Below, piece by piece: positions 1 to 6,494 of a DNA stretch of 6,670 nt; position 1 is the first letter of the stretch; each line of letters begins with the position of its first letter. The notes under the pieces are model-generated. The model was not told where the DNA came from and did not search any database. It saw nothing but the letters and a program-made list of their open reading frames with translations. This stretch comes from Bacteroidales bacterium. Lineage in GTDB: Bacteria > Bacteroidota > Bacteroidia > Bacteroidales > UBA12077. The position numbers and the translations under genes are program-made. Where the stretch lies: positions 1 to 6,670 of the forward strand of contig JAUVUS010000147.1 in NCBI GenBank assembly GCA_030600865.1. Direction: 5' to 3'.

Positions 1-2
1 AA

Positions 3-1748
3 ACAAATAAAAATGAAGAATTAAAAGCAGATTTATCTGAAAAGCTTAAATCTCCTGAAAAAACGTTAGAATTATTAGAGAAATGTAAAACTGCATCTTT
101 CAACATAACAGACGTTGTTAAAAAACCAGGGAAAAAATCTCCGTCAGCTCCTTTTACCACATCAACTTTGCAGCAAGAAGCTAGCAGAAAACTTGGATTT
201 TCTGTTGCTCAAACAATGGCCGTTGCACAAAAGCTATACGAATCAGGGAAAATTACTTACATGAGAACCGATTCTGTTAGTTTATCTTCTATGGCAATCG
301 GTGCAGCAAAAAATGTTATTTTAAATGAATTTGGTGAAAAATATCTTAAAACAAGAAATTTCAAGACAAAATCAAAAGGAGCACAGGAGGCTCATGAAGC
401 AATCAGGCCAACTTTTATGGAGAAACAGGAGGTTTCGGGGGCTGAAAGAGAAAAGAGATTGTACGATTTGATATGGAAAAGAACGGTCGCTTCTCAAATG
501 AGCGAGGCTCAATTAGAGAAAACGACTATTACCATAGACATTTCAAATAATGAACATAAATTTGTAGCTATTGGAGAAGTTCTTAAGTTCGATGGTTTCC
601 TAAAAGTTTATTTTGAATCTACCGATGATGAGAATAATGAGGAAGTAAAAGGCTTGTTGCCAGCAGTTAATAAGGGTGAAGACTTAGAACAGAATTCAAT
701 TCAGGCTGTTGAAAGATTTACACATTATTCTCCAAGATATACAGAAGCAAGTTTAGTTAAAAAACTAGAAGAACTGGGAATAGGCCGTCCGTCAACGTAT
801 GCTCCGACAATTTCAACTATTCAAAATAGGGGATATGCAGTAAAAGAAGACAGGCCGGGGAAAGATCGTGAATACGTGTCATATACATTACTTAACAATC
901 AAATTAAAGAAACTAAGAAAAAGGAAATCACAGGGGCAGAAAAAAAGAAACTTTTCCCTAATGATATTGGAATAGTTGTGAATGATTTTCTTGTAGAACA
1001 TTTTAATGAGATTGTTAATTATAATTTTACAGCTTCGGTCGAAGAAGAATTCGATGAAATTGCAAATGGCAAGCTGAGCTGGTCAAAAATGATAGATAAA
1101 TTTTATAAGCCATTTCATAAAACAGTAGAAACTACTCTCGAAACTTCAAGCAGAAGTGTTGGCGAAAGAATTCTTGGTGATGATCCGGCAACAGGGAAAC
1201 CTATTACTGCAAAAATTGGACCTTATGGTCCGATGGTTCAAATTGGTTCTAAAGATGATGAAGATAAACCCAGGTTTGCATCTCTTCAAAGAGGACAGCA
1301 TTTAGAAACGATTACTCTTGAAGAGGCATTGGAATTGTTTAAATTGCCCCGGGATTTAGGTCAGTATGAAGATAAAAAAATTGTAGTTTCCATAGGCCGA
1401 TTTGGTCCTTATGTAAGGCACGACTCAAAATTTATTTCTTTAAAAAAGGAAGACAATCCGTATAAAATTGAACTTGACCGCGCTATTGAGTTAATCGAAG
1501 AGAAAAGAGAGAAAGACCGTTCAAGAACTATTAAGATATTCGAAGAAGATAAAGATCTCCAAATTCTTAATGGCCGCTGGGGTCCTTATATTGTTTGCAA
1601 AAAGAAAAATTATAGAATTCCTAAAGGAACTGAGGCAGAAAGCTTAACATTGAAACAATGTATGGAAATTGTTGAAAATAATGGCAAATCAGAAAAAGGG
1701 AAGAAAACTAAAAAAACAAGTTCAAAGAAGGGAACAGCAAAAAAATAA
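3..1748 (+). CDS. topA: DNA topoisomerase I (type IA), 5' end missing
   Basis: Type IA topoisomerase that relaxes negative supercoils by cutting one strand through a 5'-phosphotyrosyl link. The frame is open to the left edge (581 residues visible), so the gene starts outside the window. The TTG at 168 lies inside the conserved PFTTSTLQQEAS motif and is not a start. The TOPRIM domain (roughly 200-250 residues, from family knowledge) is missing. Visible are the active-site motif ITYMRTDS with the catalytic Tyr at 258-260, HEAIRPT at 393-413, GIGRPSTYAPTISTIQNRGY near 776-835, and FTASVEEEFDEIANG near 1026-1070. The C-terminus has no tetracysteine zinc fingers. It carries three Gly-rich topoisomerase repeats (IGPYGPMVQIG, IGRFGPYV, NGRWGPYI; about 1210-1680) and ends in a Lys/Ser/Thr-rich basic tail, both usual in Bacteroidota TopA. 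It ends 38 bases before the next gene, with no clear terminator between. Confidence 0.97.
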   Translation, partial: TNKNEELKADLSEKLKSPEKTLELLEKCKTASFNITDVVKKPGKKSPSAPFTTSTLQQEASRKLGFSVAQTMAVAQKLYESGKITYMRTDSVSLSSMAIGAAKNVILNEFGEKYLKTRNFKTKSKGAQEAHEAIRPTFMEKQEVSGAEREKRLYDLIWKRTVASQMSEAQLEKTTITIDISNNEHKFVAIGEVLKFDGFLKVYFESTDDENNEEVKGLLPAVNKGEDLEQNSIQAVERFTHYSPRYTEASLVKKLEELGIGRPSTYAPTISTIQNRGYAVKEDRPGKDREYVSYTLLNNQIKETKKKEITGAEKKKLFPNDIGIVVNDFLVEHFNEIVNYNFTASVEEEFDEIANGKLSWSKMIDKFYKPFHKTVETTLETSSRSVGERILGDDPATGKPITAKIGPYGPMVQIGSKDDEDKPRFASLQRGQHLETITLEEALELFKLPRDLGQYEDKKIVVSIGRFGPYVRHDSKFISLKKEDNPYKIELDRAIELIEEKREKDRSRTIKIFEEDKDLQILNGRWGPYIVCKKKNYRIPKGTEAESLTLKQCMEIVENNGKSEKGKKTKKTSSKKGTAKK

Positions 1749-1786
1749 GATTTTTCAATAAAATATAAACCTTGAAAAATTAGTAC

Positions 1787-2947
1787 ATGAATTTGAATGA
1801 TTATTTAGATCCAATAGACTTAAAATTTGCTATTAGAGATTTTACAAACCCTAAAGTTCAGTTAATTTCTTCTGTTTCTGTTCATACATCTGAGAAAAAA
1901 ATAAAAGCAATTGAAAATTATAATGTTGCTATTATTGGTGTTCCTGATAATATACCTGAAAATGTTGACAAGTCGGCTAATGGTTTATTAAAGATTAGAG
2001 AATATCTTTATAGCCTGTCATCTTTTAGTAAGCAGGTTAAAATATATGATTTAGGAAATTTAAAATGTGGGAATACTACCAATGATCATTCAATAGGATT
2101 AAGAGATGTAATAGTTGAATTGTTAGCATTAAATATTATTCCTATTATTATAGGATCTTCTGAAGATATCATTTATCCAAACTATTTAGCATATCAAAAG
2201 CTTGATAAGAAAATAAATCTTGTTACGATCGATAGTCAAATTAAGATAGTAGAGAATCGTGAAAAAGAATTTAAATCGGCCTTATGGAAAGTAATAGTCG
2301 AAAATAATGAATCTTTATTCTTTTTCTCTAATATTGGTTATCAAACACACTTTGTTAATTCTAAAATAACAAAATATCTTTCAGACCAATTACATTTTTT
2401 TTATAGATTAGGTTATATTCGTTCTAAAATAAAAGAAGTTGAACCCATTTTTAGGGATGCCGATTTAATAGGACTGAATATTTCTTCTGTCAGACAATCT
2501 GATGCTTTTGGACAAACACATCCTTCTCCAAACGGTTATTATGGTGAAGAAATATGTCAAATGGCACGATATGCTGGTTTGAGTACTAAGTTATCTTCAT
2601 TTGGTATTTATGATTATAATTTTGAGTTTGACATAAATTTTCAAACGGCTCACCTGATTGCTCAAATCATTTGGTATTTTATTGACGGTTATGTTAATAG
2701 GATTACAGAATACCCATTTGAAAATGATCAGGATTACAAAAAGTTTATTGTAAATCTGGATAGTTTCAAGCAAGAATTAGTTTTTTATAAAAGCGAAAAA
2801 ACAGATCGCTGGTGGGTAGAGGTTCCGTCTTTTAAAACCAATACTACAAAACATGTTTTAATATCCTGTACTTACGACGATTACAAAGATGCAGGTAATG
2901 GAGATGTTCCGGAAAGGTGGTTGAAAACATTCCAGAAGATAAATTAA
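1787..2947 (+). CDS. Arginase/formimidoylglutamase-fold protein, probable pseudoenzyme
   Basis: A 386-residue soluble protein with no signal peptide or membrane helix. The order of segments matches the ureohydrolase (arginase, agmatinase, formimidoylglutamase) fold: an N-terminal strand NVAIIGVPDN (46-55), IGLRDVIVELLALNIIPIIIG (103-123), NLVTID (144-149), SNIGYQTHF (181-189) and DADLIGLNISS (224-234). Active members bind two Mn ions through a GG(D/G)H histidine, a DAHxD cluster and a DxD pair. Here these read GSSED (123-127, His to Glu), DSQIK (149-153, only the first Asp kept) and NIS (231-233, both Asp lost). Catalysis by the family mechanism is therefore unlikely. The last 80 or so residues (EKTDRWWVEVP, near 337-347) look like a C-terminal extension that I cannot assign. 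The ATG at 1787 is the first good start, with an AT-rich leader and no Shine-Dalgarno. Databases probably label such proteins formimidoylglutamase. The fold call is fairly firm; the function is unknown. Confidence 0.8.
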   Translation: MNLNDYLDPIDLKFAIRDFTNPKVQLISSVSVHTSEKKIKAIENYNVAIIGVPDNIPENVDKSANGLLKIREYLYSLSSFSKQVKIYDLGNLKCGNTTNDHSIGLRDVIVELLALNIIPIIIGSSEDIIYPNYLAYQKLDKKINLVTIDSQIKIVENREKEFKSALWKVIVENNESLFFFSNIGYQTHFVNSKITKYLSDQLHFFYRLGYIRSKIKEVEPIFRDADLIGLNISSVRQSDAFGQTHPSPNGYYGEEICQMARYAGLSTKLSSFGIYDYNFEFDINFQTAHLIAQIIWYFIDGYVNRITEYPFENDQDYKKFIVNLDSFKQELVFYKSEKTDRWWVEVPSFKTNTTKHVLISCTYDDYKDAGNGDVPERWLKTFQKIN

Positions 2948-3046
2948 CAAAAGAAATTCTTTGATAAAAATCTTTGTAAAAAAAACAATCATTAGTAACC
3001 TTATTAATTTTCAGCAGTATAAAAGATGTATATTTATAAGGATATG

Positions 3047-3060
3047 AACATTTAAATGTT
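3047..3060. repeat. 14-base perfect palindrome upstream of porP promoter
   Basis: AACATTTAAATGTT reads the same on both strands and stops being symmetrical at the next base on each side. It lies about 37 bases upstream of the -7 element at 3098, a plausible place for an activator or repressor dimer. It has no loop, so an operator is more natural than a hairpin. In DNA this AT-rich a palindrome of this length can arise by chance, so the regulatory role is inference only. Confidence 0.3.
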
Positions 3061-3067
3061 TGTAAAA

Positions 3068-3105
3068 TTTGTTTAGAAATATTATTTTCGTTTATTTTAC
3101 TTTTG
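3068..3105 (+). promoter_or_regulatory. Likely Bacteroidota promoter for the porP-gldKLM cluster
   Basis: TACTTTTG at 3098-3105 is an exact match to the Bacteroidota housekeeping -7 consensus TAnnTTTG. A TTTG at 3068-3071 could be the -33 element, but its 26-base gap to the -7 box is longer than the usual 19-21 or so; a degenerate TTTAG at 3072-3076 gives a better gap of 21. Transcription would begin near 3110-3112, about 32 bases before the porP ATG at 3143. It sits in the only sizeable gap (195 bases, 2948-3142) in front of the secretion genes, where a promoter is expected. The -7 element is clear, the -33 element is weak. Confidence 0.55.
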
Positions 3106-3142
3106 GTAATCTTTATTATAATTGAGGAATACAGTATTTAAT

Positions 3143-4081
3143 ATGAAAAAACAATCTCTGTTTCTTGCCATTTTCTTAATGGTTTCTTTGCTGCTAAAGG
3201 CACAACAAGATCCTCAATTTACCCAGACAATGTTTACACAGTTGCTCATAAATCCCGGATATGCAGGGAGTGAAGATAAGATTTGTGCTTACGCGTTGCA
3301 AAGAGTACAATGGACAGAGTTTGGTGATGGAGCACCTTCAGTTACAGTTTTTAATGTTGATGCCGCTATAAAAAACAGATTTGGATTGGGACTTTCTCTT
3401 GAAAATGATGAATTAGGGTTTGATAAAGACTTTAAAATCAATTTATCAATTGCATATAAACAAACTATAGGCAATGGAAAATTAGGAATAGGTGTGAAAT
3501 GGGGAGTTGCTAACTCTGCAATTGATTTACAAGGTTCAGAATGGATTACTCCAACAGACGATCCGGCTATCGATGATGCAATACCTGAAAATGGTAGCGA
3601 GGCAATGACTTTTCTTGATTTTGGTTTCGGGTTATATTACAAAACTCAAGATTTGTATTTAGGAATTTCATCTACACATTTGAATGAACCAAAATTTGAA
3701 TTTGATAAAGGAACGCCATCTTTAAAAAGACATTATTATATAATAGCCGGATATAATTTGCCATTTGCTAATCCCTTATTGGAATTTAAACCAGGCATTG
3801 TGGTTCAGTCTGATGGTACAAACTCTCAATTAGCAATAAATGCATTGATTGCATACAATAAAAAGTTATGGGGTGGCGTTTCTCTAAGAACGGATAATGC
3901 AATTTCTGGTATTTTGGGATTAGAATTATTTAAATGGGTGAAAGTTAGTTATTCATACGACTTTGTTGTCTCCGATTTAATGGGATATAATGATGGGACA
4001 CATGAAATAATGATGGGATTTTGTTTAGATGTTAAGAAAGATAAAACACCAGAAAAGTATAAGAGTATAAGATTTTTATAA
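3143..4081 (+). CDS. porP: PorP/SprF family outer-membrane protein of the type IX secretion system
   Basis: Outer-membrane beta-barrel of the PorP/SprF family, required for T9SS secretion in Porphyromonas gingivalis; SprF-like paralogues help export particular cargo in gliding species. I start it at the ATG at 3143 (312 residues). An in-frame TTG at 3122 would add seven residues in front of the Lys-Lys signal peptide and leave only about a 10-base leader from the predicted promoter. Residues 1-20 are a signal peptide (MKK, hydrophobic core, LKA) with probable cleavage before QQDPQ. The family hallmark DPQFTQTMFTQLLINPGYAG occupies 23-42, followed by QRVQWTEFGDGAPSV (53-67), DFGFGLYY (159-166), WGGVSLRTDNA (243-253) and YNDGTHEIMMGF (282-293). 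It ends in KYKSIRFL, an aromatic-ended terminus as in barrel proteins. Its place directly before gldK supports a core porP rather than a stray SprF paralogue. Confidence 0.93.
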   Translation: MKKQSLFLAIFLMVSLLLKAQQDPQFTQTMFTQLLINPGYAGSEDKICAYALQRVQWTEFGDGAPSVTVFNVDAAIKNRFGLGLSLENDELGFDKDFKINLSIAYKQTIGNGKLGIGVKWGVANSAIDLQGSEWITPTDDPAIDDAIPENGSEAMTFLDFGFGLYYKTQDLYLGISSTHLNEPKFEFDKGTPSLKRHYYIIAGYNLPFANPLLEFKPGIVVQSDGTNSQLAINALIAYNKKLWGGVSLRTDNAISGILGLELFKWVKVSYSYDFVVSDLMGYNDGTHEIMMGFCLDVKKDKTPEKYKSIRFL

Positions 4082-4111
4082 AATTTATAATAGAAAATTA
4101 AAGAATTATTG

Positions 4112-4127
4112 TTATTTTGCAAAATAA
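4112..4127. repeat. 16-base perfect palindrome in the porP-gldK gap
   Basis: TTATTTTGCAAAATAA is perfectly symmetrical about 4119/4120 and ends 14 bases before the gldK ATG. It may be an operator. Its left half, TATTTTG at 4113-4119, also resembles a -7 element one base short of TAnnTTTG, so an internal gldK promoter overlapped by an operator is possible. As RNA it would form only a weak AU stem with no U-tract after it, so it is not a good terminator. Chance occurrence in AT-rich spacer DNA cannot be excluded. Confidence 0.3.
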
Positions 4128-4141
4128 ATATTTAAAATATC

Positions 4142-5470
4142 ATGAAAAAAATACTTGTTGTTAGTATACTATTAGCAATCTCTTTTAGTTGTAGTAAATA
4201 CAATGCTGGAGAATTAACAGGAGTTCAAGGCAGAAAAGGATGGTTTGAGTCCCAGCCATACGGTATGGTTTTCGTACCAATGGGGAGTTTCAACATGGGG
4301 CCAAGTGATCAGGATGTTGCCTGGGCAATGACAGCTTATCAGAGAACAGTTTCTGTTGATGCCTTTTGGATGGACGAAACGGAAATAACTAATAATGAGT
4401 ATCGTCAGTTTGTATATTATGTTCGTGATTCTATTATGCGAAGAAAATTAGGTGAACAAATTGAAGATTTTCTTATTGCAGAAGATCAATTTGGAAATCC
4501 AATTGAACCACCAATTATCAATTGGGATATTGAAATAGACATGATGGATGAAGAACAGTCCGAAATATTAAACGAATTATATTTGGCTGAACATGAAAGA
4601 TTTTATCGTCGTAAGGAAATTGATACCCGAAAACTAATGTTTGAGTATTATCGAGTTGACATGAACCAAGCAGCGTTAAAATCTAACAGATATAATTTCG
4701 ATACCAAAGAATATACAGGATCTGCTATAAATTCACAAGGAGAAAGAATGGATGTTGAAGATCGTTCAGCATTTGTACTAAGAGATGTCATTAATGTATA
4801 TCCCGACACTCTTTGTTGGATAAGTGATTTTACATATTCGTTTAACGAGCCTTATACAAATATGTATTTCTGGCATCCTTCTTTTGATAATTATCCTGTG
4901 GTTGGTGTAACATGGAAGCAGGCAAGAGCATTCACTATTTGGAGAACACAATATCTAAATAATGAATTAATGAGAAGTGGTGAAGGATTTGTTCAGGATT
5001 TTAGATTGCCGAGCGAATCTGAATGGGAATATGCAGCCAGAGGAAACTTAGATCTTTCAATGTATCCGTGGGGTGGAATGTACACAAGAAATAAGTTGGG
5101 ATGCTTTTTAGCAAACTTTAAACCATTAAGAGGTAATTATGTTGATGATGGTGGAATGATACCTGTAGCTGTTGGTAGTTATTCTCCAAACGAATATGGT
5201 CTTTTTGATATGGCAGGAAATGTTTCAGAATGGACAGCCAACGCATTTGACGAATCAGCTTATAGTTTTATGCATGATATGAATCCGGATTATAAATATG
5301 AGTCTTTGCCAGACGATCCACCTTCAATGAAACGTAAAGTATTAAGGGGTGGTTCATGGAAAGATATTGGATATTTTTTACAAAATGGAACTAGAGCATA
5401 TGAATTTCAGGATTCTGCAAAATCTTATATAGGCTTTAGATGTGTACGTTCATATTTGGGAGTTAATTAG
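4142..5470 (+). CDS. gldK: T9SS/gliding lipoprotein GldK (PorK), FGE-like fold
   Basis: Outer-membrane lipoprotein that, with GldN/PorN, forms the large periplasmic ring of the type IX secretion machine. Of 442 residues, 1-16 are a lipoprotein signal and Cys17 (SFSC) is the probable lipidated residue; Ser at -3 departs from the classic lipobox but is tolerated in Bacteroidota. GldK signatures follow: GRKGWFESQPYGMVFVPMGS (30-49) and WMDETEITNNEYRQF (76-90). An insert of about 150 residues, typical of GldK, runs to YPVVGVTWKQARAF (251-264). Then come the formylglycine-generating-enzyme/sulfatase-modifying-factor motifs RLPSESEWEYAARG (288-301), YGLFDMAGNVSEW (352-364), LRGGSW (401-406) and IGFRCVRS (430-437). 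The paired cysteines of true FGE after RGGS are absent (RGGSWKDIGYF), so the role is structural. The ATG at 4142 lies 60 bases after porP, and gldL follows after 35 bases. Confidence 0.96.
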   Translation: MKKILVVSILLAISFSCSKYNAGELTGVQGRKGWFESQPYGMVFVPMGSFNMGPSDQDVAWAMTAYQRTVSVDAFWMDETEITNNEYRQFVYYVRDSIMRRKLGEQIEDFLIAEDQFGNPIEPPIINWDIEIDMMDEEQSEILNELYLAEHERFYRRKEIDTRKLMFEYYRVDMNQAALKSNRYNFDTKEYTGSAINSQGERMDVEDRSAFVLRDVINVYPDTLCWISDFTYSFNEPYTNMYFWHPSFDNYPVVGVTWKQARAFTIWRTQYLNNELMRSGEGFVQDFRLPSESEWEYAARGNLDLSMYPWGGMYTRNKLGCFLANFKPLRGNYVDDGGMIPVAVGSYSPNEYGLFDMAGNVSEWTANAFDESAYSFMHDMNPDYKYESLPDDPPSMKRKVLRGGSWKDIGYFLQNGTRAYEFQDSAKSYIGFRCVRSYLGVN

Positions 5471-5505
5471 TTCGTAGTTATTTAGAAACTTTAAAATTTT
5501 GTGTT

Positions 5506-6468
5506 ATGATTAATATGGCAGAATTAGTTCAGAGTTCAGGATGGAAGAACTTTATGGCAAAATTATATGGTATTGGTGCCGCTATTGTTATTATGGGTGC
5601 CTTATTTAAAATTATGCACTGGCCGTTGGCTTCTGAGATGTTGATAGTAGGGATGGGTACTGAAGTGTTAATTTTCTTCTTTTCCGCTTTTGAACCGATG
5701 CACGAAGAAGTTGATTGGACACTTGTATATCCGGAGTTGACAGGTCTTACTGAAGATGAATTTGCTCCAATAGCACGAGGAGAAGGAGTTTCTGGAGGAG
5801 GAGGGTTTGGTAAACTTGACGAAATGCTGGAAAGTGCAGATATTAAACCCGAATTGTTTGAGAAATTAGGGAAAGGATTAAAAAATTTAAATCAAACGAC
5901 ACAAAATTTAATAAACGTTTCAGATGCGGCTCAAGCAACCAATCAGTTTGTTGATAATATTCAAGCTGCTTCTGAGTCAGTTTCTTCTATGACAGAATCT
6001 TATGGACAATCAGCTGAAAAATTAAGCGGTTCGGTTGAAGGTTTAGTCGATTCATATCAGAAATCTTCTGAAATGATGGATGAATCAAGTAAAAACGTTG
6101 CAGAACAGTTTGCTCAAGCTAGCGATGGTTTTCTTACAAACTATAAAAATATAGAAGAAAAAATACAAGCAAATATTGAAATGATTTCTAATGGAAATCA
6201 GACATATAATGAAAAGCTGGAATCTTTAAATAAAAATTTATCTGCATTAAATTCTGTGTATGAATTACAAATGCAAAGCACTAATGAACATTTAAAATCA
6301 TCAAAGAACTTATTTGATGAATTAGATGGAATAATGAATAATCTTAAAGGTTCGGCAGATGAGACAAATGTTTATAGAGAAGAAATTGCTAAACTAAATA
6401 ATAATTTGGCAGCATTAAACAATGTTTATGGTAATATGCTGTCTGCAATGAATATAACTAACAAGTAA
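5506..6468 (+). CDS. gldL: T9SS/gliding inner-membrane motor protein GldL (PorL)
   Basis: Inner-membrane protein that surrounds the GldM transmembrane helices and forms the proton-driven motor for T9SS secretion and gliding (in known structures, five GldL around two GldM). Of 320 residues, helix 1 is about 17-37 (MAKLYGIGAAIVIMGALFKI) and helix 2 about 42-62 (ASEMLIVGMGTEVLIFFFSA). Charged residues within or next to the helices, Lys35, His38 and Glu53, match those implicated in proton use in this family. SAFEPMHEEVDWTLVYPEL (60-78) is a family hallmark. A Gly-rich linker (SGGGGFG, 96-102) leads to a long cytoplasmic coiled-coil region (about 105-316), rich in Ser/Gln/Asn. Near its end, LNKNLSALNSVY (241-252) recurs as LNNNLAALNNVY (297-308). 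Two starts are possible: ATG 5506 (MINMAEL) or ATG 5515 (MAEL); neither has a clear Shine-Dalgarno. gldM begins 26 bases later. Confidence 0.95.
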   Translation: MINMAELVQSSGWKNFMAKLYGIGAAIVIMGALFKIMHWPLASEMLIVGMGTEVLIFFFSAFEPMHEEVDWTLVYPELTGLTEDEFAPIARGEGVSGGGGFGKLDEMLESADIKPELFEKLGKGLKNLNQTTQNLINVSDAAQATNQFVDNIQAASESVSSMTESYGQSAEKLSGSVEGLVDSYQKSSEMMDESSKNVAEQFAQASDGFLTNYKNIEEKIQANIEMISNGNQTYNEKLESLNKNLSALNSVYELQMQSTNEHLKSSKNLFDELDGIMNNLKGSADETNVYREEIAKLNNNLAALNNVYGNMLSAMNITNK

Positions 6469-6494
6469 TTTATTATAGATAATAATTATTAGTT

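Noticed and set aside
168..170. TTG as the start of the topoisomerase gene
   Set aside because: It lies inside the conserved PFTTSTLQQEAS motif and the frame stays open to the left edge of the window.
2952..2985. Possible terminator after the pseudo-arginase gene (AAAGA...TCTTT followed by an A run)
   Set aside because: The stem is only five AT-rich pairs with a three-base loop, and an A run rather than a T run follows on the + strand.
3122..3124. TTG as the porP start
   Set aside because: It would place seven residues before the MKK signal peptide and sit only about 10 bases after the predicted transcription start; the ATG at 3143 fits better.
3289..3474. 61-codon minus-strand open frame inside porP
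   Set aside because: It lies opposite well-conserved porP coding sequence and its product resembles nothing I recognise; it is a shadow of the real gene.
4142..5470. Annotation of GldK as an active sulfatase-modifying enzyme
   Set aside because: The catalytic cysteines are missing, and the GldK-specific N-terminal motifs, insert and gene neighbours all point to the T9SS ring lipoprotein.
6481..6490. 10-base palindrome AATAATTATT between gldL and gldM
   Set aside because: Too short and too AT-rich to stand out from background.
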